Shown here piece after piece: positions 1 to 9,127 of a stretch of DNA of 36,337 nucleotides (positions are counted from its first letter, which is position 1; every line of letters starts with the position of its first letter). The stretch spans positions 1-36,337 of the forward strand of contig CAOKXF010000007.1 in assembly GCA_948473335.1 (NCBI GenBank). The letters run 5' to 3'. This DNA is from an uncultured Clostridium sp. GTDB taxonomy: Bacteria > Bacillota > Clostridia > TANB77 > CAG-508. The position numbers and the translations under genes were made by a program. The notes beneath the pieces were generated by a model that saw only the letters and a program-made list of their open reading frames with translations, made no database searches and was not told where the DNA came from.

Positions 1-16
1 TGTCCTAACAAGCACG

Positions 17-42
17 GCATTTGTATATACACAAATGCTTTT
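17..42 (+). terminator. Hairpin with T tail, end of an upstream transcript
   Basis: Arms GCATTTGT (17-24) and ACAAATGC (31-38) pair perfectly over a 6-base loop and are followed by TTTT. This is a plausible rho-independent terminator for a gene left of the window. Bases 43-214 are A/T-rich and I see no gene in them. Confidence 0.5.
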
Positions 43-217
43 ATGGGAAAAATCCTAATCCCTTTTTAGAAAAATTTTAAGAAGTAAAAATTAAATAATA
101 TGATAAACTAAAATGAAATAAAAATATACAAAAAATAAGAAAAAACTATTGCAAAATAAACAAATGTTTGATAAGATATAAAAAGTAAAAGTAATTATAA
201 ATAAAAAAATGAATTTG

Positions 218-246
218 TTGAGAAAAAAATAATTTTGTGATAAAAT
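218..246 (+). promoter_or_regulatory. Sigma-A-like promoter of the restriction-modification operon
   Basis: TTGAGA (218-223) and TAAAAT (241-246) are separated by exactly 17 bases. Transcription would start near 253. This places the in-frame ATG at 245 inside the promoter and supports translation starting at 281. Confidence 0.5.
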
Positions 247-280
247 GTATTTTGTAAAATTGACAAAAAGAGGAAGGAAT

Positions 281-1381
281 ATGAGTTTAAAAACGATAGA
301 TTTATTTGCTGGAATAGGTGGTATTCGTAGAGGATTTGAAAGAACTGGAAATTTTAAAAATGTTCTTTCAGCAGAAATTGATAAATATGCATGTGAAACC
401 TATACTCATTTATATGGTGAAAATCCGTATAATGATGTAACAAGCGAAGAATTTAAAATTAAAGTTCAAAATACAAATTATGATATTTTACTTGGTGGTT
501 TTCCATGTCAATCATTTTCTATAGCTGGAAAAAAAGAGGGATTTAAGGACAAAACAAGAGGAACTCTATTTTTTGATGTTGCAGATATCATTAACAGAAC
601 TAGACCAAAGGCGTTTTTATTAGAAAATGTTGAAGGAATAATATCCCATGATAAAGGAAGGACATTTAATACTATAGTAGATACACTTGTAAATGATTTA
701 GAATACCATATGATTGGAGTTGAAGAAGGAATTGGTGGGTATCTTGAAATTGATAAAGATGAAATAATAAGAAATACTAAAAATTTTGGATTACCACAGA
801 AAAGATCGAGAGCATACATGATGGGATTTAGGAAAGATTTGATACCTGAAGGATATATATTCCCATCATTACCAAGAAATAAAGAAAGTCAAATTTATAA
901 AAATTTGTATGATTTATTAGATAATGATGTAGAAGAAAGGTATTATTTGTCTGAATCATATTTGGAAACCTTAAAGAAACATAGAAACAAGCATCAAGAA
1001 AAAGGTAATGGCTTTGGATATATTATAGTAAATGAAGGAGAGAATCCAGTTTCTAATACTATTTTAGCAACAGGAGGATCTGGTAAAGAAAGAAATTTAA
1101 TAAAACAACCTAATTATACTCTTGGTGGAAAAAAAGTTAAGAATAAGAAATCAGAATTAAATTATGAAGGAATTAGACATATGACTCCAAGTGAGTGGGG
1201 AAAATTACAAGGATTTATAGGATATGGTTTTAAAGATGGGGAAAACGATAAGTTTTCATTTCCAAAAGATGTTAGTGTAACACAGCAGTATAAATTATTT
1301 GGAAATTCAGTTTCTATTCCAGTAATAGAGGAAATGGCTAAATATATGTATAAAAGATTGGAGGAATTAAATGCAATTTAA
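281..1381 (+). CDS. DNA (cytosine-5) methyltransferase of a HpaII-type restriction-modification system
   Basis: Transfers a methyl group from S-adenosylmethionine to C5 of cytosine in a specific site, protecting host DNA from the partner nuclease. The 366-residue protein shows the C5-MTase motifs in order: DLFAGIGG near the N-terminus (SAM binding), GGFPCQSF with catalytic Cys76, ENVEG at 115-119, QKRSR at 173-177, RHMTPSEWGKLQGF, and LFGNS near the C-terminus. The variable stretch between the last two groups should be the target-recognition domain. I chose ATG 281 because AGGAAGG (271-277) precedes it and the upstream ATG at 245 overlaps the promoter. The gene overlaps the next one by 11 bp, so the two are translationally linked. 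Specificity for CCGG is inferred from the partner enzyme. The family assignment is very secure. Confidence 0.95.
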   Translation: MSLKTIDLFAGIGGIRRGFERTGNFKNVLSAEIDKYACETYTHLYGENPYNDVTSEEFKIKVQNTNYDILLGGFPCQSFSIAGKKEGFKDKTRGTLFFDVADIINRTRPKAFLLENVEGIISHDKGRTFNTIVDTLVNDLEYHMIGVEEGIGGYLEIDKDEIIRNTKNFGLPQKRSRAYMMGFRKDLIPEGYIFPSLPRNKESQIYKNLYDLLDNDVEERYYLSESYLETLKKHRNKHQEKGNGFGYIIVNEGENPVSNTILATGGSGKERNLIKQPNYTLGGKKVKNKKSELNYEGIRHMTPSEWGKLQGFIGYGFKDGENDKFSFPKDVSVTQQYKLFGNSVSIPVIEEMAKYMYKRLEELNAI

Positions 1382-2456
1382 TAGAGGTGAATGGTCTGAA
1401 TTATATGCATTATTAGAGTTATTAGATAATCAGGAGTTAAATATAGTAAATGATAATTTAGAAATAATAGATGATAGCACATTTAAGGTTTTAGGATTAT
1501 ATCTTCAAAATAACAATAATGAATATTATTTTGATATAAAAGATATAGATATAGATGTACTAAAAAATAATAGGATTATTTCTAATGTAGAAAAGGCAGA
1601 TATTCAAAAGTATAAAGAAGTCTTGTTGAATAAAATAGTAAAAGAATTGCCTGGAAATGGAAGCTTTCCAATTCAAGAAATGAAATATATTCTTGAAAAG
1701 TTAACAGAAGGTAATAAAATAAAATCATCATCAAATGCAAAGGAAGATATAAATGCTAAACTTCAAGATAATAAATTAAATACAGTTATTAATAAAGTTG
1801 GATATAGTATAAAATCTAGTTTAGGAAGTCCTGCAACATTGTTAAATGCTTCAAATAATACGAATTTTAGATATTTAGTTAATGGTTTAACAATAATGGA
1901 TATAGAAAAGATAAATAACATAAATACCAAAACTAAATTAGTTGATAGACTAAAGTATATGAAAAATAAAAATGCAGAAATAAAATTTAATAATGTTATA
2001 AGTAATACAATGAATCAGAATTTACAAATGATTGATTCTAAATTGCCAGAGATATTAGCAGATTTGTTATTAATATCATATGAAACAGGAGAGAAATGTA
2101 TTAGTAAATTACTTCATTATGTATCTGAAAACAATATTCTAGATTATAATGGAAATATAGAACTATATTATAAGAAGAAAATCGGAGATTTTCTATTAGC
2201 TGTTACATTAGGAATGATGCCTGGAGAATTCTGGAATGGAGAATATAATGTTACAGGAGGAATAATTCTAGTAGAAAGTGATGGGAAAATATTAGTATTA
2301 GATGCAATTTATTATAAAGAGTATTTAGTTAAATATCTTATAAAAAATACTAAATTAGAATCGCCAAGTTCAAAAAGATATAAAATGTTTGATATTTATT
2401 CAAATGATGGAAAAGAATACTTTAATTTGAATTTGCAAATTAGATTTATAAAATAA
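1371..2456 (+). CDS. HpaII-family type II restriction endonuclease
   Basis: 361 residues, starting at an ATG inside the end of the methyltransferase gene; the SD GAGGAA lies within that gene's last codons. The N-terminus (RGEWSELYALLELL), the middle (SIKSSLGSPATLLNASNNT) and the C-terminus (DFLLAVTLGMMPGEFWNG, then NTKLESPSSKR and NLNLQIRF) match what I remember of the HpaII restriction endonuclease family, which cuts CCGG. Length is also close to HpaII. The gene order, methyltransferase first with a coupled nuclease, suits a self-contained RM system. CCGG is very rare in this A/T-rich window, so the chromosome offers few sites. A hairpin terminator follows. The cleavage site is inferred from the family and cannot be read from the sequence. 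Confidence 0.85.
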   Translation: MQFNRGEWSELYALLELLDNQELNIVNDNLEIIDDSTFKVLGLYLQNNNNEYYFDIKDIDIDVLKNNRIISNVEKADIQKYKEVLLNKIVKELPGNGSFPIQEMKYILEKLTEGNKIKSSSNAKEDINAKLQDNKLNTVINKVGYSIKSSLGSPATLLNASNNTNFRYLVNGLTIMDIEKINNINTKTKLVDRLKYMKNKNAEIKFNNVISNTMNQNLQMIDSKLPEILADLLLISYETGEKCISKLLHYVSENNILDYNGNIELYYKKKIGDFLLAVTLGMMPGEFWNGEYNVTGGIILVESDGKILVLDAIYYKEYLVKYLIKNTKLESPSSKRYKMFDIYSNDGKEYFNLNLQIRFIK

Positions 2457-2470
2457 GTGATTTACCAAAG

Positions 2471-2525
2471 AAAAGTAAAATAAGACAATAATAAATATGA
2501 ATTATTAGTCTATTTTACTTTTTTT
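2471..2525 (+). terminator. Rho-independent terminator after the restriction gene
   Basis: A long interrupted stem: AAAAGTAAAATAAGAC (2471-2486) pairs with GTCTATTTTACTTTT (2508-2522) with one bulge, extended inward by AATAAT/ATTATT, and followed by more T residues. It separates the RM operon from the NTPase gene, although read-through is possible. Confidence 0.7.
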
Positions 2526-2538
2526 ATTAGGAGGAGTA

Positions 2539-5500
2539 ATGCAAACAAAAAAAGAAAAGAAACTAAGAAAAAATAAAAAAATAAAAGAAAAATTGATGAT
2601 TATAGAATTAAAGATAAAAGGTAATTTAAAAAAGTTTACAGATGGAGTTATATTTAGAAAGTTAAAAGAAGTATATATAGTTTCAAAATCTTTTTGTAAA
2701 GCGTTAGTTGATATCTTTACAATTAAAAGTAATGATGAAACTTATGCTAGTTTAGCACCAACTAAAAATGCCGACAAAGATGGCACTTATTGTAATGCGC
2801 TAAAATATGCTATTGATAATAGTAATATTAAGAATATAGCTATTACTGGTAATTATGGTTCTGGTAAAAGTAGTATAATACAATCTTTTTTTTACAAATT
2901 AGAGAATAAAAAATATAATCCAATTTATGTTTCGTTAGCAGCATTTAATAAAAATGATTACATAGAAAAAAGTAGTGAGACTGCTGGAGATCAAAAAGTA
3001 ATAGAAATTCAATCTAAGAATGAATTCTATCATACATTGGAAAAAAGTATTTTACAGCAATTATTATATCAAGCTAGTGAGAAAGAAGTGCCATTATCAA
3101 GATTTAAACGAATTAGTAAACATTCTAAATTACTATTAAATATAATGACAATTGGAATGATATTGGCTATTAGTATATTAGTTTGCATTATATCTCCAGG
3201 AGTTATAGATAATATAAAAAATAATTATAATAGTGTAAAAACCAACTTATCAGATTTTGGAACAAACATATTAATTACTATATTAATGGTTTCAATATAT
3301 ATTATTACATATAAAATTTTATTTTTCTTGATAACTAAATTTAATATAAGTAAATTTAAAATAAAAGATGCAGAGGTAGAAATAGATAATAAGCCAGAGT
3401 CAATATTTAATAAGTATTTAGATGAGATAATATATTTTTTTCAAGTAACTAAGCATAATGTAGTAATAATAGAAGATTTAGATAGATATGAAGGTAATGC
3501 ATCATTTATATTTCAAAAATTACGAGAATTGAATACTTTAATAAATTCATCCAATCAAGTTAAATATGAAGTTGATTTTATATATGCAATTAAAGATGAC
3601 TTTTTTGAAGATTACGAAGAAAGAACTAAATTTTTTGATTATATTATACCAGTTATTCCAATATCATCTAGTGGAAATTCAAATGAGATAATGTGGAAAC
3701 GTTTAGAAAAATTAAAATTATCTGGAATAATAAATTATAAATTTGATAAAGTATTTATTGATGATATTTCTATATTAATAGAGGATAAAAGACTTATAGA
3801 CAATATAATAAACGAGTTTATTATATATAAAAATAAAATGCATAATGAACTTATGGATGATAAACAATTATTTGCTATAATTATGTATAAAAATATTTGG
3901 CCAAAGGAGTATTCAGAATTACAAAGAGGTAGAGGAAATATTGTTGACATTTTTGCTAATAAGAAAGATATTGTAAAAAATTTAATGAAAGATTTACAAG
4001 TGCAAATAGATGAAATTAGTGAAGAAAAAAGAATAATAAAAAGTGAATACTTAAATAGTATAAAAGAATTAAAACATGTACTAATATCAAGCATATATGA
4101 TTATAATAATTATTCAGGATATGAAAGATACTTTGAATTTAATGGAGAGAAAGTTGATATAGACGAATTTTTGTCTTCTAGTATTGACATAAATAAGATT
4201 AAAAATTCAAATATACATTTTCGAATTAGATCATATGGTATTAATTGGGATGAGAATAATATCTTTAAACAATTTGGAAATAAAGCTCTTTTTATAAAGA
4301 GATTAGAAAATATAGAAAAAGGAAAAGATGTAAAATTAGCTGAATTACAAGAGGAGATAGAAAAGATAGAAAAAGAAATTGAAAATATTAGGAAACTATC
4401 CTTGAAACAATTATGTAATAAATATGATACAGCATCATTATTTGATAATGCTAAACTAGTTGAAAAAGTATTCATATCTAAAGGTTATATAACAGAGGAG
4501 TATAAGGACTATATTACGCTATTTGTACCAGGAAATTTAACAAAAGAGGATAATGAATTTGTTTTTTCAGTTAAGACTGGTGAAAAATTATCATATGATT
4601 TTAAATTAGAAAACATAGAAAATATTTTAAAAAAGCTCAATGAAAATGATTATGAAACAAATGCAATATTAAATTTTGATTTACTAAATTATTTGATAGA
4701 AAATAATTATTCTAAAGAAACTTTAAAAGTAATTAAACTTTTAGATAAAGAAAATGAAAAAATACTACAGTTTATAGATCAATTTATTGAAAAATATGAT
4801 TGTGGAGCAGAATTCGTAAAAATTTTAATTGAGAATTCTAATAAAATATGGAAGAAAATTTATAGTAAGTTAGGAAATAAAGAGTATATTGATAAATGGG
4901 TGAGATATTTTTTAACCAATGAAAACTCTTTAAAGAATGTAGATGAAAATTTTAATACATATATAAAAGAACATGAAGATATAGATAAATATATAACGGA
5001 TGAACAAATTAGTACTGTTATTAATTTTTTAAAAACATTAAAAATAAAATTAACAAATATAAAAAATATAGGAAATAAAAAATTTATTGAGCAAATATAT
5101 TTGAATGAACTGTACGAATTAAATACTACGATGATTAAATTAATGTTATTAATGAAAGAGGTAGAACAAAGCAAATTTAAAGAGAAGAGTTTGACTATTA
5201 TATTAACTGATAGTAAATTAAATAATTTAAAAGAATACTTATTAAATGAATTTGATGAATATTATAACTCTTGTTATACATTGAACGATAGTAATGAAGA
5301 TGAAGAAGCTGTTATTTTTGAAATAATTCAGAATGAAAATATAGATATTGATATAAGAAAACAAATAATTAAAAATGAAAAATTTAATAATTATAATATT
5401 GAAAATATAGATAGAGAATTAATTGACACAATAATAGATAATGATAAACTTAAAGTTAGCTATGACAATATTTTAGCATTATTAATAAAAGATGAAGAAC

Positions 5501-6294
5501 TAAAAGATAATGTAATATCTAATATTAGTTCTCATATAGATGAATACAAATTGGATAAACCAGATAATCATATTGAAAAATACAGTTTGGAAACTATTGA
5601 AAGATTTAAAAAATTATACATCTTTAATAAAAAGGTGGATATTAAAGATTTTAAAATATTAGTAAGTACATTTGATATAAAAATAGTAGAAATAGAAGAA
5701 TGTGAAAAAGAGAAGATTGAATATCTTATTGATAAAAAAATAATAGAGTTCAATGTTGCCAATTTTGAATATATAAAAGAAAATATAGAAGAAAAGTTAG
5801 TCAAATTTATAGAGATAAATATAACGGATTTTATAGAAAATATTGATGAATATGATATTACTGGATATGAAGATAAATTATTAAATTCCGATGAAATAAA
5901 CAATGAATTAAAAAAAGAAATTATTAATCACATAGAAATAGATAATTTACAAAATACAACTATTGTAAAGCTTATTTCTAACGATATGCTTTCTATCGAT
6001 TATAAAGAAATAAATATTAGAGTATTAAATGATTCAAGTATTTTATTAGATGATAGATTGAATTTACTAAAAATTATATTATCTAATATTGAAGATAAAG
6101 ATGAAGGTACAGAGTATATTCATTTATTTGGAAGCAGATATATAGATATAAATACATCTAAAAATGCTTGTAGTATATTATATAGTAACTCTAATATAGG
6201 TTTGTGTAATGTATTAAAAGAAAAAGGTTATATATCATCATATAAAATTGGGAAAAAGAAAAATATTATTATATATAACAAAGTAAATAGATAG
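2539..6294 (+). CDS. YobI-like membrane-associated P-loop NTPase
   Basis: 1251 residues with strong SD AGGAGGAG (2529-2536). The segment SLAPTKNADKDGTYCNALKY followed by the Walker A motif GNYGSGKSS (104-112) is the hallmark of the YobI-like P-loop NTPases. Two hydrophobic helices at about 197-222 and 244-265 sit between Walker A and the Walker B-like VVIIEDLDR (308-316), the layout of KAP-type NTPases, which are membrane-anchored STAND-like ATPases. From about residue 370 on the protein is a long, Lys/Glu/Ile/Asn-rich, partly coiled-coil region with no motif I recognise. The biochemical role is unknown. Its position between a restriction system and a recombinase suggests, by inference only, a role in defence or in stability of the element. 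The gene is very A/T-rich, like its neighbours. Confidence 0.82.
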   Translation: MQTKKEKKLRKNKKIKEKLMIIELKIKGNLKKFTDGVIFRKLKEVYIVSKSFCKALVDIFTIKSNDETYASLAPTKNADKDGTYCNALKYAIDNSNIKNIAITGNYGSGKSSIIQSFFYKLENKKYNPIYVSLAAFNKNDYIEKSSETAGDQKVIEIQSKNEFYHTLEKSILQQLLYQASEKEVPLSRFKRISKHSKLLLNIMTIGMILAISILVCIISPGVIDNIKNNYNSVKTNLSDFGTNILITILMVSIYIITYKILFFLITKFNISKFKIKDAEVEIDNKPESIFNKYLDEIIYFFQVTKHNVVIIEDLDRYEGNASFIFQKLRELNTLINSSNQVKYEVDFIYAIKDDFFEDYEERTKFFDYIIPVIPISSSGNSNEIMWKRLEKLKLSGIINYKFDKVFIDDISILIEDKRLIDNIINEFIIYKNKMHNELMDDKQLFAIIMYKNIWPKEYSELQRGRGNIVDIFANKKDIVKNLMKDLQVQIDEISEEKRIIKSEYLNSIKELKHVLISSIYDYNNYSGYERYFEFNGEKVDIDEFLSSSIDINKIKNSNIHFRIRSYGINWDENNIFKQFGNKALFIKRLENIEKGKDVKLAELQEEIEKIEKEIENIRKLSLKQLCNKYDTASLFDNAKLVEKVFISKGYITEEYKDYITLFVPGNLTKEDNEFVFSVKTGEKLSYDFKLENIENILKKLNENDYETNAILNFDLLNYLIENNYSKETLKVIKLLDKENEKILQFIDQFIEKYDCGAEFVKILIENSNKIWKKIYSKLGNKEYIDKWVRYFLTNENSLKNVDENFNTYIKEHEDIDKYITDEQISTVINFLKTLKIKLTNIKNIGNKKFIEQIYLNELYELNTTMIKLMLLMKEVEQSKFKEKSLTIILTDSKLNNLKEYLLNEFDEYYNSCYTLNDSNEDEEAVIFEIIQNENIDIDIRKQIIKNEKFNNYNIENIDRELIDTIIDNDKLKVSYDNILALLIKDEELKDNVISNISSHIDEYKLDKPDNHIEKYSLETIERFKKLYIFNKKVDIKDFKILVSTFDIKIVEIEECEKEKIEYLIDKKIIEFNVANFEYIKENIEEKLVKFIEINITDFIENIDEYDITGYEDKLLNSDEINNELKKEIINHIEIDNLQNTTIVKLISNDMLSIDYKEINIRVLNDSSILLDDRLNLLKIILSNIEDKDEGTEYIHLFGSRYIDINTSKNACSILYSNSNIGLCNVLKEKGYISSYKIGKKKNIIIYNKVNR

Positions 6295-6320
6295 AGAATA
6301 ATTATAATAAATATGAATGT

Positions 6321-6357
6321 AAAACATAGAAGAGAAATCTTTTGTGTTTTATTTTTT
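6321..6357 (+). terminator. Rho-independent terminator after the YobI-like gene
   Basis: AAAACATAGAAGA (6321-6333) pairs with TCTTTTGTGTTTT (6338-6350) over a GAAA loop, with two G-T pairs, and is followed by ATTTTTT. The stem, tetraloop and T-run are all present 26 bp after the stop codon. Confidence 0.8.
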
Positions 6358-6403
6358 GGCAAATTTTCAAAAAAATATTAAGAAATTTCAATTTATTATC
6401 AAA

Positions 6404-6790
6404 AAACACCTATCAAAATTACTTTAAAGGTAAGAGAAATGTTTTTTATAAAGATAAAAATTAAAAATTTTCATTTACTAACAAGAAATAACCACTTAAA
6501 TTACTTTACATATAGGAGAGATATTTTCAAAAAATAAAAAAATTAGGTAAAAGGGGTAAAAAACACATACCTAAAATGCTTTACAGGTAGGAGAGAAAAA
6601 TTTTTTTCAAAATGACCTTAAAAATGAGGTGAAAAATTACTGTACAAGTGAGAGGAGAAAAAATTTCAAAAAAGCGTTATCTTTTTAAAACTCAATCGCC
6701 GTTATAAATAGAGGCAAAAATATTTTTTATGAAGTGGCATATTTTAAAAAGCTAATAGCTGTTATGAATGAAAAATTTCTCTCCAAGCAC
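6404..6790 (+). repeat. Degenerate tandem repeat array, about six units of 60-80 bp
   Basis: Related cores recur: TTACTTTAAAGGTAAGAGAAA (from 6419), TTACTTTACATATAGGAGAG (from 6500), GCTTTACAGGTAGGAGAGAAA (from 6579) and TTACTGTACAAGTGAGAGGAG (from 6637). Two weaker copies carry GTTATAAATAGAGG and GTTATGAATG near 6700 and 6760. Each core is followed by a T- or A-rich tract and TTTCAAAA. Spacing is roughly 81, 78, 59, 60 and 60 bases. Some units contain a short ACCT/AGGT inverted repeat around the core. No reading frame runs through the block. It could be a structured noncoding RNA, iteron-like binding sites, or decayed sequence. Confidence 0.55.
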
Positions 6791-6850
6791 ATTGAAAATT
6801 AAATATGGAATCATTAAATACAATTAGAGAAACTCTTATTTAGTCATAGC

Positions 6851-6946
6851 ATGAGCGAGAAGAAACCGTCCCACGCAATGAGAATAAGTCTGAAGATACA
6901 GATAGGTGAAATTCCTGAGGAGCTTATAAAGCCGTTTAATGATTAG
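6851..6946 (+). CDS. Possible small protein or gene remnant, GC-richer than its surroundings
   Basis: An ATG at 6851 opens 31 codons to TAG at 6944-6946; the frame is open upstream to 6818. The peptide begins MSEKKPSHAMRIS and ends EELIKPFND. Codons such as CCG, TCC, CTG, CAC and AAG are unlike the A/T-ending codons of neighbouring genes. No good SD precedes the ATG, so this could be the 3' end of a lost gene or part of a noncoding RNA. I do not recognise the sequence. Confidence 0.3.
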   Translation: MSEKKPSHAMRISLKIQIGEIPEELIKPFND

Positions 6947-7035
6947 AAAAGTAAGATATTAAATCTTGAAAATAGAAATTATTACAGTAATTATTATTTA
7001 TTTTTCAAATATAAATTGAACTAGAGGTGTTGTAT

Positions 7036-7245
7036 TTGAAGGAAAAAAATGAAATCGATACCAAAGAAGAATATGCATTGGAAACAAATGAGAATCAACA
7101 AAAAATTATAAAAACAATAGATAAAGAAAAAAATCAAGAAATAAATATAATTTTTGAAGATGAAGAAGAAACAAATATAATGGCAGATGTTTTAAAACAA
7201 TTAACTAAATTTTACATTGAAGATATATTAAAACTAGAAAATTAA
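7036..7245 (+). CDS. Small acidic hypothetical protein preceding the recombinase
   Basis: 69 residues from a TTG at 7036, preceded at 6 bases by GAGGTG (7024-7029). The GTG at 7027 is in frame but is part of that SD. The protein is rich in Glu, Lys and Asn, has no membrane segment, and ends in a predicted helix (MADVLKQLTKFYIEDILKLEN). It lies 139 bp upstream of the serine recombinase on the same strand. I do not recognise a family. By position it could be a regulator or accessory factor of the recombinase, but nothing in the sequence shows this. Confidence 0.6.
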   Translation: MKEKNEIDTKEEYALETNENQQKIIKTIDKEKNQEINIIFEDEEETNIMADVLKQLTKFYIEDILKLEN

Positions 7246-7384
7246 GTAGTAACAAGCAAAATACTATGAAAGCACAATATATAAAAAATTACAAATATGC
7301 AAATTAAAAGAATTAAAAACTTTTTCATATTTCTAAAAGTAAAAAATAAATGGTAATCTAAAAAACGAAGAAAGGAGGAGAACA

Positions 7385-9127
7385 ATGAAAAGAGTTAGAT
7401 GTCTATACAGAGTATCAACAGTAAAACAACTAGACAAAAATGATATACCAATGCAAAGAATAGAATGTATGAAATACATAGATATGATGCCAGATTGGAA
7501 ATTTGACAAAGAATACATTGAGAAAGGTGTGTCAGGTTACAACAAAAAACTAGAAGACAGAGATGTTCTGCAAGAAATCAGAACTGATGCAATTAATAAA
7601 GAATTCGATGTCCTGCTAGTATTTATGTTTGACAGGCTTGGAAGAAGAGATGACGAAACTCCTTTCATTGTTGAATGGTTTGACGAACATGGTATTGAAA
7701 TATGGTCAACACAGGAAGGACAGCAAAAATTCGAATCACGAGCAGATAAGCTGATTAATTATATAAGATATTGGCAATCTGGAGGAGAAAGCGAGAAAAC
7801 ATCTATAAGGGTAAGAACAAAACAAAAGCAAATGATTGAACAAGGAATTAATATTATATCAGTACCTCCTTATGGTTATAGAATGGTTAAAACAGGAATT
7901 TTTACTAAAAGAGGAGTAGAAAGAAAAACGTATGAGATAATACCAACAGAAGCTGAAATTGTGAAAAAGATATTTAACTTATTTACTGAAGAAGGGTATG
8001 GTGGGATTAGAATTGCAAAATACTTGAATGAAAAAGGCTATAAAACACACAAAGGTTTTGAATGGAGTTATAGCACAGTAAACAATATGCTTCGAAATCC
8101 TATTTATACAGGATATTTGTGCTTCCATAAAACAAGTGTACCAATCGGTGGTGGAAAACGAAAAAGAGTATCCAATGTAGAAGATTGGATTTATTCAAAA
8201 GAAAAAATACCAGAATTTCAAATAATATCAGAAGAACAATTTGAAAAAGCACAAAAGATAAAAAAATCAAGAAAAGATAAAAACAATCAATGTGAGAAAG
8301 CAAATAAGGAACATTTTAAATATCAAACAAAAGGAGAAATGCTTTTTACAGGATACATAACTTGTGGTGGATGTGGAGCTAAATTAACAACGAGAAGTTC
8401 AAAAAGAGAAATAAAGTTAGAAGATGGAAGCAAAGGATATACGAAATATAGTTATTATGCTTGTAATAATAATTCTAGTGGTAGAAAATGTGATTGCAAA
8501 AAGAAAAGTCATAAAAATAACACGATAGAAGAACCAGTACTAAATGAAATATATAAATATTTTGATTTGCTAGAAAAAAGAGATTTATCAGAATATGTAA
8601 GAAAAATCCATAAAAATACAAATGATAACGAGGGAAAACAAATCAAAGAATTAGAGAAAAACATTAAAGAATATTCTAATAAAAATGAAGTATTGAAAGA
8701 AGAAATAATAAATGTAATAACTGGTAAAAGTACTTTTTCAAGAGAATTAATATCTAGCTTAATGGAAGAGAATGAACAAAAGATAAAAGAATACCAAAAA
8801 CAAAAGATGCAACTGGAAAAAATAAAAGAAGAAAAAGAAATTAACTTTGAACAAATGTTAAAAGTAAAAAGTATGATTCCAGATTGGAAAGAAATCTTAA
8901 AAAATTGTAGTATAGAAAAAAAGAAAATGATATTATCATCAATCATAAAAGAGATTGTTGTATATGACAACAAAATAGATATTCATTTAAGAATTAGTTT
9001 TAAAGAATTCCTAGAAACAGCAAAAAAATTCGATATAAGTAAAATAAAAGGAATGAACCCAAAAATTTTTGAAAACATGAGTAACACGAGAACCATTGTC
9101 AATTTCACCAACGTGGGTGCACTTTGA
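7385..9127 (+). CDS. Large serine recombinase (site-specific integrase)
   Basis: 580 residues; SD AAAGGAGGAG sits immediately upstream. The N-terminal resolvase domain carries YRVST with nucleophile Ser11 and the FDRLGRR motif. It is followed by the recombinase domain (VPPYGYRM onward, then the HKGFEWSYSTVNNMLRNPIY region), a zinc ribbon with CGGC (Cys327, Cys330) and Cys360/369/371, and a Lys/Glu-rich coiled coil at about 410-490. This is the complete architecture of integrases that insert and excise elements between short attP/attB sites. The last codons and stop (to 9127) overlap the start of a peptidoglycan-binding gene in another frame, so the attachment junction is probably at or just inside the gene's 3' end. 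It most likely mobilises the upstream RM/NTPase cargo. Confidence 0.93.
   Translation: MKRVRCLYRVSTVKQLDKNDIPMQRIECMKYIDMMPDWKFDKEYIEKGVSGYNKKLEDRDVLQEIRTDAINKEFDVLLVFMFDRLGRRDDETPFIVEWFDEHGIEIWSTQEGQQKFESRADKLINYIRYWQSGGESEKTSIRVRTKQKQMIEQGINIISVPPYGYRMVKTGIFTKRGVERKTYEIIPTEAEIVKKIFNLFTEEGYGGIRIAKYLNEKGYKTHKGFEWSYSTVNNMLRNPIYTGYLCFHKTSVPIGGGKRKRVSNVEDWIYSKEKIPEFQIISEEQFEKAQKIKKSRKDKNNQCEKANKEHFKYQTKGEMLFTGYITCGGCGAKLTTRSSKREIKLEDGSKGYTKYSYYACNNNSSGRKCDCKKKSHKNNTIEEPVLNEIYKYFDLLEKRDLSEYVRKIHKNTNDNEGKQIKELEKNIKEYSNKNEVLKEEIINVITGKSTFSRELISSLMEENEQKIKEYQKQKMQLEKIKEEKEINFEQMLKVKSMIPDWKEILKNCSIEKKKMILSSIIKEIVVYDNKIDIHLRISFKEFLETAKKFDISKIKGMNPKIFENMSNTRTIVNFTNVGAL

Noticed and set aside
245..280. 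Methyltransferase start at ATG 245
   Set aside because: It overlaps the proposed -10 box, has no SD, and adds residues before the conserved N-terminus.
508..819. Open frame on the minus strand inside the methyltransferase gene
   Set aside because: It is antisense to a gene with clear motifs and has no SD; hydrophobic antisense frames are expected in A/T-rich coding DNA.
6404..6790. CRISPR array
   Set aside because: The units are degenerate, their length varies, there are no identical repeats with unique spacers, and no cas gene is present.
7036..7245. Toxin-antitoxin or excisionase role for the 69-residue protein before the recombinase
   Set aside because: No helix-turn-helix or toxin motif is visible, and position alone is not enough.
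6404..7245. Type III toxin-antitoxin locus (repeat RNA plus downstream toxin)
   Set aside because: The repeats are longer and more degenerate than known antitoxin RNAs, and the following 69-residue protein does not look like a ToxN-type endoribonuclease.
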